From positions 1 through 32,605 of the forward strand of contig JAFZUL010000060.1 in assembly GCA_017618355.1 (NCBI GenBank): a stretch of 32,605 nt of DNA, read 5' to 3'. Under the pieces are notes generated by a model. That model had not been told where the DNA came from, searched no databases, and worked only from the letters and a program-made list of their open reading frames with translations. A program made the position numbers and the translations under genes. The DNA is from Muribaculaceae bacterium (GTDB lineage Bacteria; Bacteroidota; Bacteroidia; Bacteroidales; Muribaculaceae). Below, in pieces: positions 6,020 through 14,633 of the stretch (position 1 is the first letter of the stretch; every line of letters begins with the position of its first letter).

Positions 6020-8755
6020 ATGAATGACGATAATAACATAAATGAGGAAGTAAATGAGTCAACTGAGCCACAGGGGTTAAACGAATCAAATGATTCGGCT
6101 GCTTCACCTGCCTCGCCCGATTCTAACCCCACGCCTCACGTTCCCTCTAGCATTCCCAACAAGGACAAGAAGTTGCGCTTGTCGGGAATGTATGAGAACT
6201 GGTTTATCGACTATGCCAGCTATGTGATTCTAGAGCGCGCCATCCCGCACATTGAGGACGGTCTCAAGCCTGTGCAGCGCCGCATCCTCCATGTGATGAA
6301 AGAGAGCGACGACGGCCACTATACCAAGGTTGCCGGTATCGTGGGCGACACTATGCACTACCACCCTCACGGCGACGCCTCGATTGGCGACGCACTGGTG
6401 CAGCTAGGACAGAAGGAGCTGCTTATCGACACTCAGGGAAACTGGGGTAACATCCTCACTGGCGACGGCGCCGCTGCCCCTCGTTACATCGAGGCAAGGC
6501 TTAGCGAGTTTGCCCTTGAAGTGGCTTTCGACAACAAGGTCACCGACTGGACCATGAGCTACGACGGCCGCAATCGTGAGCCTATCACCCTTCCTGTGAA
6601 GTTTCCGCTGTTGCTGGCGCAAGGCGCCGAGGGTATCGCCGTGGGTCTGTCGTGCAAGATTCTGCCTCATAACTTCAACGAGATACTCGATGCTGCCGTA
6701 GCCTACCTCAAAGGCGAGGAGTTCCAGCTCTATCCCGACTTCCCAACGGGCGGATATGTGGATGTGAACAACTACCGCGACGGCGAGCGTGGAGGCAGCG
6801 TGAGGGTGCGCACCAAGATTGAGAAACTCGACAACAAGACGTTGCTCGTAAAGGATTTGCCCTACGGCAAGACTACCAGCACGCTCATCGACTCCATCCT
6901 GCGTGCCGCCGAAAAAGGCAAGATAAAAATCAAGAAGGTGGAGGACAACACCTCCTCGACCGCCGAGATTATCGTCACCCTGCAGCCTGGCACTTCGAGC
7001 GACAAGGCGATTGACGCACTCTACGCCTTCAGCGACTGCGAGACCAGCATATCGCCTAACATCTGCGTCATTAAGGACGAGAAGCCTCAGTTCCTCACCG
7101 CCACTCACTTGCTGCAGTTCAGCGTGGACCATACCAAGGACATCCTGCGGCGCGAACTCGAGATACAGCGTCTCGACACTATGGAGTCGCTGTTCTTTGC
7201 CTCGCTCGAGAAAATCTTCATCGAGGAGCGCATCTATAAGGATAGAGGCTATGAGCAAGCCAAAGACGAGGACGCTGCCGTGAACCATATCGACAAGCGT
7301 TTGGAGCCGTTCAAGCCACAGTTCTACCGCGCCATCACTCGCGACGACATCCTGCGCCTGATGGAAATCAAGATGAAGCGCATCGTCAAGTTCAACAGCG
7401 ACAAGGCCGACAACTACATTGCCATGCTCAACGAGCGACTTGCCGACATCGACTACAAACTCGCGCACCTCGTGGAGCACACCATCAACTGGTATGAGAA
7501 CCTGAAGAAGAAATACGGCCATCTGCATCCACGCAAGACCACTATCCGCGACTTCGACACCATCGTTGCCAGCAAAGTAGCTGAGGCCAACGAAAAACTC
7601 TATATCAACCGTCAGGAAGGCTTTATCGGCACCTCGCTCAAGAAGGATGAGTACGTCTGCAACTGTAGCGACATCGACGACATCATCATCTTCTACAAGG
7701 ATGGCAAGTACAAGGTCATCAAGGTTGCTGAGAAGATTTATGTGGGCAAGAACGTGATGTATCTCGCTGTGTATAAGCGCAACGACACCCGTACAATCTT
7801 CAACGCCCTCTACACCGACGGCCGTGGCGGCACCACCCATATGAAGCGATTTGCCGTCACCGGTGTGACCCGCGACAAGGAATATGACATCACTCAGGGA
7901 AAACCCGGGTCGAAGGTGGTTTGGTTCACCGTCAATCCCAACGGCGAGGCCGAGGTGCTGCGCATCACTCTCAAGCCCAAGAAGCATCTGAGGGTGTTGC
8001 AGTTTGACGTTGATTTAGCCGAACTCGCCATAAAGGGCCGCACGGCACGAGGCAACATGGTGACCAAGAACGAGATACACCGCATCACCCTCAAGGAGCA
8101 AGGACGCTCCACATTGGGCGACCGCGAGGTGTGGTTCGACCAGGACATCCTGCGCCTCAACTACGAGGGTCACGGCATCTCGCTGGGCAAGTTTGCCGGC
8201 GACGACCGTGTGCTCGTGATAACGAAGAACGGCGATTTCTACACTACCACCAGCGAGGCTACCAACCACTATGAGGAGGGCATCATGCGCATCATGAAAT
8301 ATGACCCAGGCATGGTGTGGACCGCCATCCTCAACGATGCCGACCAGGGATATGTCTATCTCAAACGCTTCACGCTCGAGGACAGCAACAAGAAGCAGCG
8401 CATGATTGGCGACAATCCCGAGTCTTCGCTAATCCTCCTTACCAACGAGAAATATCCCCGTTTTGAGGTAAAATTCGGCGGTGATGACAGCTTCCGCGAG
8501 AATTTGATAGTTGATGGCGAGGAGTTTATCGCTGTGAAGAGTTTCCATGCCAAGGGCAAGCGACTTACCAACTACAACGTAGAGACAGTCACCGAACTTG
8601 AGCCACGCATCGTGGAGGAAGACCTTCCGCAAGAAGGCGAGGAACCCGCTATCGAAGGAGGTGAGGAACTCAGCGACGACATCAGCCAGCAGGAAGTCCT
8701 CGACAAACTCACAGGACAGACACGTCTTTTTGAAGACGATGACCCTCAAACTTAA
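6020..8755 (+). CDS. parC: DNA topoisomerase IV subunit A (GyrA/ParC family)
   Basis: The DNA-cleaving subunit of a type IIA topoisomerase, which pairs with ParE to decatenate chromosomes. The 911-residue protein contains the family block HPHGDASIGDALVQLGQ and the catalytic tyrosine, Y156, in AAAPRYIEARLS. A breakage-reunion core is followed by a coiled-coil region, a C-terminal repeat domain and an acidic tail. The ParC rather than GyrA call rests on these Bacteroidetes-type motifs and the short, atypical C-terminal domain; gyrA is less likely. The ATG at 6020 is preferred because the frame further upstream has only a TTG at 5972 and non-conserved residues. Alanine (A120) occupies the position of the quinolone-contact serine of the E. 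coli enzymes, which I believe is normal for this lineage. Confidence 0.93.
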   Translation: MNDDNNINEEVNESTEPQGLNESNDSAASPASPDSNPTPHVPSSIPNKDKKLRLSGMYENWFIDYASYVILERAIPHIEDGLKPVQRRILHVMKESDDGHYTKVAGIVGDTMHYHPHGDASIGDALVQLGQKELLIDTQGNWGNILTGDGAAAPRYIEARLSEFALEVAFDNKVTDWTMSYDGRNREPITLPVKFPLLLAQGAEGIAVGLSCKILPHNFNEILDAAVAYLKGEEFQLYPDFPTGGYVDVNNYRDGERGGSVRVRTKIEKLDNKTLLVKDLPYGKTTSTLIDSILRAAEKGKIKIKKVEDNTSSTAEIIVTLQPGTSSDKAIDALYAFSDCETSISPNICVIKDEKPQFLTATHLLQFSVDHTKDILRRELEIQRLDTMESLFFASLEKIFIEERIYKDRGYEQAKDEDAAVNHIDKRLEPFKPQFYRAITRDDILRLMEIKMKRIVKFNSDKADNYIAMLNERLADIDYKLAHLVEHTINWYENLKKKYGHLHPRKTTIRDFDTIVASKVAEANEKLYINRQEGFIGTSLKKDEYVCNCSDIDDIIIFYKDGKYKVIKVAEKIYVGKNVMYLAVYKRNDTRTIFNALYTDGRGGTTHMKRFAVTGVTRDKEYDITQGKPGSKVVWFTVNPNGEAEVLRITLKPKKHLRVLQFDVDLAELAIKGRTARGNMVTKNEIHRITLKEQGRSTLGDREVWFDQDILRLNYEGHGISLGKFAGDDRVLVITKNGDFYTTTSEATNHYEEGIMRIMKYDPGMVWTAILNDADQGYVYLKRFTLEDSNKKQRMIGDNPESSLILLTNEKYPRFEVKFGGDDSFRENLIVDGEEFIAVKSFHAKGKRLTNYNVETVTELEPRIVEEDLPQEGEEPAIEGGEELSDDISQQEVLDKLTGQTRLFEDDDPQT

Positions 8756-8785
8756 TAAGAGAAAGGATAGAAAGCGAAGAAATCC

Positions 8786-8816
8786 TCTAAACAATAAACT
8801 CTAAACACTAAACTTT
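8786..8816. repeat. CTAAAC-type low-complexity tract
   Basis: Between parC and the next gene the sequence repeats CTAAAC/ATAAAC units (CTCTAAACAATAAACTCTAA and onward). A related CTAAACTCTAAAC run occurs at about 31518-31530, between DUF3098 and uppP. The function is unknown. Confidence 0.6.
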
Positions 8817-8819
8817 TAA

Positions 8820-9698
8820 GTGACACGCAAGATTGACATACGGTTTCTTCTTATCATGTTCTTAGGGACATGGAGCTGGCAGTGCGCGATGGCGCAAGAC
8901 AGCAGCGACGAGAAACCGTTGCGGCCTGTGGCAACTATCATCTCGGCTCAATATGGCCACATGTCACAGCTCGACACCTATCTCTCGTCAGTAAGATATG
9001 GCGGGCATGCCATCGCGCTCAACTACGAGGCACAGCAGGCAACAGGCTTTGCGCCTGAGAGTTGGACTAGGCAGTTGAGCGTGGGAGTTGACTACGACTA
9101 CACCAACAATCCCGCTGGCAACCACACTATGCACTCGCTCATGGTAGATGGCAGGTGGGGCATGATGCACCGCTGGAACGATGTGTTCACACCTGGACTT
9201 CAGTTCCAGCTCGGTGGAGCTACCCAACTGCGTGGCGGCGTGCTTTACAACGCCAACAACAGTAATAATGTGGTCTCAGCCCGCATCCACTGGAACGTGG
9301 GGCTGTTGGGGCAAGCCATCTACAACACCCACATCAAGCGACTGCCCATCACCTTACGCTATCAGGCGTCACTGCCAGTAATTGGGGCATTCTTCGCGCC
9401 TGATTATGACGAGGCGTATTACGAAATTTATCTGGGCAATCACAGCAACCTCGCCCATTTCGGCTGGTGGGGCAACCGCTTCGACCTCGACCACATGCTC
9501 TCGGCCGACCTGCATCTTGGCAACACCATTCTCAGGATAGGTTACCGCAACCGAGTGAGCACGTCGTGGATCAACAACATCAGCACCCGCGACATGGGGC
9601 ACTATCTCGTGATAGGTCTAGGCGGAGAGTTCCTGAACATAGGAGCCAAGAACAGAAACAAGTTGAACAACAAGGTAATATCATCGGTTTATCAATGA
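8820..9698 (+). CDS. DUF3316-like cell-envelope protein
   Basis: A 292-residue exported protein. The frame opens with GTG at 8820, which is needed for an intact signal peptide (basic MTRKIDIR, hydrophobic core, cleavage near AMAQ at residue 26). The remainder is rich in alternating aromatic and polar residues typical of outer-membrane or periplasmic beta-structure. Examples are GVDYDYTNN and the final GHYLVIGLGGEFLNIG strand. It resembles the Bacteroidales DUF3316 family, whose function is not known. The stop overlaps the start of the S41 peptidase gene (ATGA at 9695-9698), so the two are probably translationally coupled. It follows parC by 64 nt without a terminator. Confidence 0.65.
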   Translation: MTRKIDIRFLLIMFLGTWSWQCAMAQDSSDEKPLRPVATIISAQYGHMSQLDTYLSSVRYGGHAIALNYEAQQATGFAPESWTRQLSVGVDYDYTNNPAGNHTMHSLMVDGRWGMMHRWNDVFTPGLQFQLGGATQLRGGVLYNANNSNNVVSARIHWNVGLLGQAIYNTHIKRLPITLRYQASLPVIGAFFAPDYDEAYYEIYLGNHSNLAHFGWWGNRFDLDHMLSADLHLGNTILRIGYRNRVSTSWINNISTRDMGHYLVIGLGGEFLNIGAKNRNKLNNKVISSVYQ

Positions 9699-10714
9699 AG
9701 CGTCTATTGAACATATTATTGCTAATTGTGGCTCTGCTGCCTCTTGCGGCGTGTCATGAGGAGGTGGAGTGGAAGAACGACCCTTACGGCAATTTCGACG
9801 CTCTGTGGACCATCCTCGATGAGCACTACTGCTTCTTCGCCTACAAGGACATCGACTGGCAGGAGGTGCGCACCCGCTACCGCGGCAGGATTTCAAAAGA
9901 CATTACCAGCCGCGAACTCTTTGACTTGTGCAGCGAGATGCTCAAGGAGCTGCAAGACGGACATGTGAACCTGATTTCGTCCTACGACGTGTCGCGTGAC
10001 TGGATTTGGGAACAATATCCCGAGAACTACAATGAGCGCCTCATCGATGAACACTACCTGAACTTCAACTACCGCCACGCCTCGGGCATCAAATATCAAA
10101 TTCTGTCAAACAATTATGCCTATATGTACTATGGCGACTTCACCAGCGGTATTGGCGACGGAAACCTCGATATCGTGCTTAACGACCTGGCAGCGAGCGA
10201 CGGACTCATTATCGACGTGCGCAACAACGGCGGAGGTTATCTCACTAACGTCGAGACCCTGATTGGGCGTTTCATCGACGAGCGCATCTTTGCCGGCTCC
10301 ATTCAGCACAAGACGGGCAAGGGGCATAACGATTTCTCTGAGCCTTACGAATACTATTTCGAGCCAGCGCGGGGACGTGTGCATTACAACAAGCCCATTG
10401 TGGTGCTCACCAACCGAGGCTCGTTCAGCGCGACCAATAATTTCGTTTCCATTATGAAGTCGCTGCCCAATGCCACAATTGTGGGCGACACTACAGGAGG
10501 TGGCTGCGGACTGCCCTTCACCAGCGAGTTGCCAAATGGCTGGAGCATACGCTTCTCGGCAGCCCCAATCACTGGTCCTGACGGAAAACTCACGGAATTT
10601 GGTGTGGAGCCCGACGTCAAGGTCGATATGACCGAAGCCGACATGGCGCAGGGTAAGGACACCATCCTTGAAAAAGCTTTTGAGATATTGCAACATCAAC
10701 GCATAAATTCTTGA
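9695..10714 (+). CDS. S41 family peptidase, predicted lipoprotein
   Basis: A 339-residue protein starting with a lipoprotein signal (MKRLLNILLLIVALLPLAAC, Cys20 as the lipidated residue), so probably anchored in the envelope. The S41 (C-terminal processing protease/IRBP) fold is shown by GLIIDVRNNGGGYL and by the nucleophile block RGSFSATNN with Ser245. Downstream, VGDTTGGGCGLP occupies the place where CtpA enzymes carry a catalytic lysine. No lysine is present there, which fits S41 subfamilies with a different catalytic set. The ATG at 9695 overlaps the upstream stop by 4 nt; the longer open frame from 9467 lies inside the DUF3316-like gene. The substrate is unknown. Confidence 0.85.
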   Translation: MKRLLNILLLIVALLPLAACHEEVEWKNDPYGNFDALWTILDEHYCFFAYKDIDWQEVRTRYRGRISKDITSRELFDLCSEMLKELQDGHVNLISSYDVSRDWIWEQYPENYNERLIDEHYLNFNYRHASGIKYQILSNNYAYMYYGDFTSGIGDGNLDIVLNDLAASDGLIIDVRNNGGGYLTNVETLIGRFIDERIFAGSIQHKTGKGHNDFSEPYEYYFEPARGRVHYNKPIVVLTNRGSFSATNNFVSIMKSLPNATIVGDTTGGGCGLPFTSELPNGWSIRFSAAPITGPDGKLTEFGVEPDVKVDMTEADMAQGKDTILEKAFEILQHQRINS

Positions 10715-10718
10715 GATT

Positions 10719-11387
10719 ATGGAAATCACCCCCATCGCCACATTCCACTCGCCGTTTAAGGAGAAGTTTGGCATTCCGCGCCAAAGTGGGATTGTGAGCG
10801 CTCTGGAGGGGACTATAGTGCTTGAGCCGCAATTCCGTAACCCCGACAGCGTTAGGGGGCTTGACGAGTTTGACTACATCTGGCTCATCTGGGAATTTTC
10901 GGCCAACAAGCACGCCGCCACATCGCCCACGGTGCGTCCGCCACGGCTCGGAGGCAACACCCGAATCGGGGTCTTTGCCACCCGCTCGCCCTACCGCCAC
11001 AACCGTCTTGGGCTTTCGGCGGTGAAACTGGAACGAATTGAGCTTAACACTCCTCAAGGCCCTGTGATTCATGTCACTGGAGCCGACTTGATGGACGGCA
11101 CGCCAATTTATGACATAAAACCCTACATTACCTACGCCGACGCTTATCCCGAGGCTCGCTGTGGATTCGTTGACAGCAACGACTGGCAAGTTCTCGACAT
11201 ATATATTCCTGATGAAATTGCGCAACAGTTCTCGCCCAAGCAGCTCGAAGCTTTGCGGCAGACTCTTGCCTTAGACCCTCGACCACATTACCACGATGAC
11301 CCGACTAAGGTTTACGGCATGCGGTTCTCTGACCACGACATCCACTTCACTGTTGATGGAAAAAAGTTGAAAGTAATCAATACATAA
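10719..11387 (+). CDS. trmO: tRNA (t6A37) N6-methyltransferase, TrmO/TsaA family
   Basis: A 222-residue protein of the TrmO (YaeB/TsaA/VirR) family, which methylates N6-threonylcarbamoyladenosine at position 37 of certain tRNAs using S-adenosylmethionine. Family hallmarks are FGIPRQSG, LDEFDYIWLIWEF, GVFATRSPYRHNRLGLS and DGTPIYDIKPYI, in the usual order and at the usual length. It starts 4 nt after the S41 peptidase stop, so it is likely in the same transcript although functionally unrelated. Confidence 0.92.
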   Translation: MEITPIATFHSPFKEKFGIPRQSGIVSALEGTIVLEPQFRNPDSVRGLDEFDYIWLIWEFSANKHAATSPTVRPPRLGGNTRIGVFATRSPYRHNRLGLSAVKLERIELNTPQGPVIHVTGADLMDGTPIYDIKPYITYADAYPEARCGFVDSNDWQVLDIYIPDEIAQQFSPKQLEALRQTLALDPRPHYHDDPTKVYGMRFSDHDIHFTVDGKKLKVINT

Positions 11388-11408
11388 CTTTATAAAATCA
11401 CTCCCAAA

Positions 11409-13094
11409 ATGTTACAAATCCGATGCAAAAACAACAATGTGACTAGAGAATTTCCGGAGGGAACGTCTCTACTCGAAGTTTACAATGCGTTTGCCGATGA
11501 GTTGCAGTTCCAGTACCCTGTGGTGTCGGCAAAGGTGAACAATGCCTCGCAAGGCCTGAAATTCAGGCTGTTCCAGAACCGCGATGTCGAGTTTATGGAC
11601 GCGCGCCGTGGCTCAGGATTCAGAGTTTATGTGCGCTCGCTGTGCTTCGTGCTTTATAAGGCAACCAGCGATACCTGCCCCGGCAGCAAACTCTTTATTG
11701 AGCACCCCATCTCGGGCGGCTACTACTGCAACCTAAGGAAGAAGAATGGTGAACCAGTGACCGATGAGGATATTGAGCGCATTAGGGCTCGCATGCGTGA
11801 GATTGTTGATAACGACATGGTGTTCCACCGTCATGAAGCGACAACCGAACAAGCTATCAAGGTTTTCGCCGAACGCGGTTTTGCCGACAAAGTTAAACTG
11901 CTGGAGTCGAGTGGACAAATCTACAGTGACTACTTCACACTGGAAGATACGGCAGACTATTTCTATGGCCCGCTCTTGCCCTCGGCTGGGTATATTAAAG
12001 TTTGGGATGTAATAAGGTACAAAGACGGTTTGCTGCTGCGTGTTCACGACTGGGAGAACCCTACGCAGCTGTCGCCCATGCGTGACATGCCACACACCTT
12101 CGAGATGTTTGCCGAGAAAGTACATTGGGATGTGATTATGAGGCAATCTAACGCCGGTGACGTGAACAAGGCGATTCTCAACGGCTATGCCTCTGAGCTC
12201 ATACAGGTGAGCGAGGCGTTGCAGGAGAAGAAAATCGTGCAAATCGCCGAGGAGATTGACCGTCGCTTCCGTGACAAGGAGAATCCCATCCGCCTAGTGC
12301 TTATCACTGGGCCTTCCAGCTCGGGAAAGACCACTTTCTGCAAACGTCTGTCAATCCAATTGTTGGCTTGCGGACTGCGTCCATTGTCGTTCTCTACCGA
12401 CGACTATTTCGTCAACCGCGAGGACACCCCGCTGCTGCCCAATGGCGAATATGACTTCGACAACATCAAAGCTGTGGACTGCGAACTTCTGGAAGACCAT
12501 CTGACAAAGCTTATGAATGGCGAGCGCGTTGAGATTCCTGAGTTCAACTTCGTTACCGGAAAAAGGGAGTATAACGGTAAGAAGCTAAAACTCAAAAACG
12601 ACACTGTGCTCATCATCGAGGGTATTCACGCCCTTAACCCCATGCTCACCGAGCGCATCCCCGACAGCAAGAAGTTTAAGGTGTTTATCTCCACCCTAAC
12701 CAGCATCTCGCTCGACGACCACAACTGGGTACCTACCAGCGACAACCGCCTGCTGCGCCGCATCATCCGCGACTACAACAAGGGTGCTTTCAGCGCAACC
12801 GAGACCATAAGCCACTGGAAGAATGTGTGCCAATCAGAGGAGAAATGGATTGCGCCTTATCAGGAGAATGCCGACATGATGTTTAACTCGGCGCTCAACA
12901 TCGAGTTTGCCGTGCTGCGACCCTATGCCGAGCTCATTCTCTCAACAGTGCCAAAGAATTGCCCCGAATATTCCGAGGCGCACCGCCTGCTCAAGTTCAT
13001 CCACTATTTCATCCCCGTCGATGACAAGGAAATCCCGCCCACAAGCATCATGCGTGAGTTCCTTGGTGGCTCGAGCTTCAAATACAACAGATAG
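11409..13094 (+). CDS. Nucleoside (uridine-type) kinase with ThrRS-like N-terminal region
   Basis: A 561-residue fusion. The N-terminal third resembles the TGS and second-additional domains of threonyl-tRNA synthetase: EHPISGGYYC, TDEDIERIRARM and FHRHEATTEQAIKVF, at about residues 95-165. The C-terminal half is a phosphoribulokinase/uridine kinase domain with a Walker A motif GPSSSGKTTF (G301-F310, K307), the DDYFVNRED segment and IIEGIHALNP. The expected reaction is phosphorylation of uridine/cytidine with ATP or GTP in pyrimidine salvage. There is no aminoacylation core. It starts 21 nt after trmO and is probably the last gene of this run. The arrangement is known in Bacteroidetes and other phyla; the role of the ThrRS-like part is unclear. 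Confidence 0.88.
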   Translation: MLQIRCKNNNVTREFPEGTSLLEVYNAFADELQFQYPVVSAKVNNASQGLKFRLFQNRDVEFMDARRGSGFRVYVRSLCFVLYKATSDTCPGSKLFIEHPISGGYYCNLRKKNGEPVTDEDIERIRARMREIVDNDMVFHRHEATTEQAIKVFAERGFADKVKLLESSGQIYSDYFTLEDTADYFYGPLLPSAGYIKVWDVIRYKDGLLLRVHDWENPTQLSPMRDMPHTFEMFAEKVHWDVIMRQSNAGDVNKAILNGYASELIQVSEALQEKKIVQIAEEIDRRFRDKENPIRLVLITGPSSSGKTTFCKRLSIQLLACGLRPLSFSTDDYFVNREDTPLLPNGEYDFDNIKAVDCELLEDHLTKLMNGERVEIPEFNFVTGKREYNGKKLKLKNDTVLIIEGIHALNPMLTERIPDSKKFKVFISTLTSISLDDHNWVPTSDNRLLRRIIRDYNKGAFSATETISHWKNVCQSEEKWIAPYQENADMMFNSALNIEFAVLRPYAELILSTVPKNCPEYSEAHRLLKFIHYFIPVDDKEIPPTSIMREFLGGSSFKYNR

Positions 13095-13152
13095 TTTATT
13101 ATAACTGCAACCATTGATTAGTGTTTTAAGCAAAATTACCTATTCTTAGCGA

Positions 13153-13183
13153 TTGTAGTCAATTCTAGAAAGCAGTAATTTTG
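13153..13183 (+). promoter_or_regulatory. Promoter of the 13240 gene
   Basis: A TTG at 13153-13155, a 20-nt spacer and TAATTTTG at 13176-13183 give a full match to the Bacteroidetes promoter pattern. It implies a leader of about 50 nt. Confidence 0.75.
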
Positions 13184-13239
13184 CATCGTGAAATATCATT
13201 TATTTATAGTTATTATTAACCCTTTAATTGCATTTTGTT

Positions 13240-14439
13240 ATGAAGAAATTTTACATGATTCTCGCAGCGATTGCTGCTCTGACGTTTAGTGCCCAGGCCC
13301 AGATTGAAGGCACTATCAACGTGGGCGAATGGGACGGTGCTTCAACCTACAATGGTTCCTACTTCGACATGGCTCCTACCAACTTCTATATTGCCCACAC
13401 TGGAGCACAGATGATTTACACGCCCGACTTGCTTGCCGACATGGAAGGCAAGGAGAACGTGTCGATCGCAAATCTGAAGTTCAAATTCTATTGTGAGTCA
13501 TTTGAAGAAATTACTCGCAGAGTGAAGCTTTATCTTCAAGAAACCGATGCTACAGAGTTCCCAAAAAATGAACAAGGAGTAAAGCAATTCATCGAGTTTG
13601 ACGAGCAGGTGGCAGAGGCGCAGTTAGACATTAACCTGCAGGAATATTATGGCGAAGACTATGTTATGGAATTCCCGGTAGATTTCGCCTTCACTCCTGG
13701 CAAGAGTCTGCTTGTGACCATCGTGTTTGACGCACAGGATGACGACAACTGCACCATGGGTAGCGATTACGCTCCCTTCTACACCTCTGGCATCAGTGGC
13801 AAGGCAATGACTTACACCAACAACTGGAGCAGCTTCCTTGATTTTGCTCAAGGTGATTACTGGCCAAATTCTACCGCCACACTCGGCTGCGGCACTAACG
13901 TAGAGCTGCCACTCACCGAGATTACTTACACCTATGAAGAAGAGACTCCCGAAGAGGGCTTCTTCCTGGTAGGAACCTTCAATGATTGGAACCAGACCGC
14001 CGAGGGTGGCCGCATCGCTTTCGACGAGTATGATAGTGCAGAAGTTGAGTTTGAGGCTGGAGCTGAGTTCAAGGTTATCGCTTATGACGAGGATGGCAGC
14101 ACAATCTGGTTTGGTGGTCAAGACGAAAACAACGTGGGCTACTTCCTGATCAACGATGACATGCTGGGTCAAGGTATCGCGACCGTGCAAGGCGAGAGTG
14201 GCGCAAACTTCCGCATTCAGGATGCTGGAACTTATGAGATTAACTTAGCAGTATTGAGAGATTTCAATGGCGCACTACGTATGTTCGTCAACAAGAAGCA
14301 ACCCGAGGCAATCAGCACAGTTGGCGTTGACACTAAGGTCGACAACGCTTACTACAACCTGATGGGTGTTAAGTTCAACAGCATGCCAACCGCTCCTGGC
14401 ATCTACATCCACAACGGCAAAAAGATCATCGTGAAGTAA
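13240..14439 (+). CDS. Secreted protein with glycan-binding-like domain and C-terminal sorting-like tail
   Basis: A 399-residue protein with a clear signal peptide (MKKFYMILAAIAALTFSAQAQ). Residues 25-230 form a beta-rich domain of unknown family. Around 245-350 lies an E-set/SusE-F or AMPK-like glycan-binding segment (GFFLVGTFNDWNQ, then FKVIAYDEDGSTIWFGG). The last 60 residues (YYNLMGVKFNSMPTAPGIY) resemble a short type IX secretion sorting tail ending in basic residues. The ATG at 13240 was chosen over the frame opening at 13228 because it places the signal peptide at the N-terminus. It has its own promoter and terminator and is monocistronic. It is probably surface exposed; the ligand is not identified. 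Confidence 0.75.
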   Translation: MKKFYMILAAIAALTFSAQAQIEGTINVGEWDGASTYNGSYFDMAPTNFYIAHTGAQMIYTPDLLADMEGKENVSIANLKFKFYCESFEEITRRVKLYLQETDATEFPKNEQGVKQFIEFDEQVAEAQLDINLQEYYGEDYVMEFPVDFAFTPGKSLLVTIVFDAQDDDNCTMGSDYAPFYTSGISGKAMTYTNNWSSFLDFAQGDYWPNSTATLGCGTNVELPLTEITYTYEEETPEEGFFLVGTFNDWNQTAEGGRIAFDEYDSAEVEFEAGAEFKVIAYDEDGSTIWFGGQDENNVGYFLINDDMLGQGIATVQGESGANFRIQDAGTYEINLAVLRDFNGALRMFVNKKQPEAISTVGVDTKVDNAYYNLMGVKFNSMPTAPGIYIHNGKKIIVK

Positions 14440-14461
14440 CATCACCCATCCTTGACAATCT

Positions 14462-14498
14462 AAAAACGCAAGCAGCCTGAAAACCTGCTTGCGTTTTT
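14462..14498 (+). terminator. Rho-independent terminator, 14-bp perfect stem
   Basis: AAAAACGCAAGCAG (14462-14475) pairs perfectly with CTGCTTGCGTTTTT (14485-14498) around a 9-nt loop, ending in a T run. It lies 22 nt after the stop at 14439. The A-rich left arm could also allow termination on the opposite strand. Confidence 0.93.
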
Positions 14499-14542
14499 CT
14501 GTTTTCGGCGCATTTATTTGTGCATTTATTTCCTTTTCCTCC

Positions 14543-14569
14543 TTTAATTCATTTAATTCCTTTAATTCC
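14543..14569. repeat. Three 9-nt tandem units TTTAATTC(A/C)
   Basis: TTTAATTCA, TTTAATTCC and TTTAATTCC follow one another at 14543, 14552 and 14561 within a pyrimidine-rich tract (about 14529-14582). The complement, GGAATTAAA, is the same purine-rich motif found at 24581-24614. Confidence 0.75.
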
Positions 14570-14594
14570 TTATCCTCCTTTTAAAAATAATGTG

Positions 14595-14602
14595 TAATTT
14601 TG
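14595..14602 (+). promoter_or_regulatory. -7 element of the EptA-like gene
   Basis: TAATTTTG matches TAnnTTTG and lies 31 nt before the ATG at 14634. The -33 region is AT/C-rich without a clear TTG. Confidence 0.6.
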
Positions 14603-14633
14603 CACGATTTTTTGAGAAAGACTAAAATAATCA

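Noticed and set aside
6404..7987. Open frame of 527 codons antisense to parC
   Set aside because: It lies wholly within a strongly conserved gene and its predicted protein shows no family motif. GC-rich codon structure on the plus strand readily leaves the complement open.
14591..14604. Fourth copy of the GTGTAA operator, in front of the EptA-like gene
   Set aside because: GTGTAATTTTGCAC has the left half, but the right half is wrong in both spacing and sequence (TGCAC rather than TTACAC), and it coincides with an ordinary -7 element.
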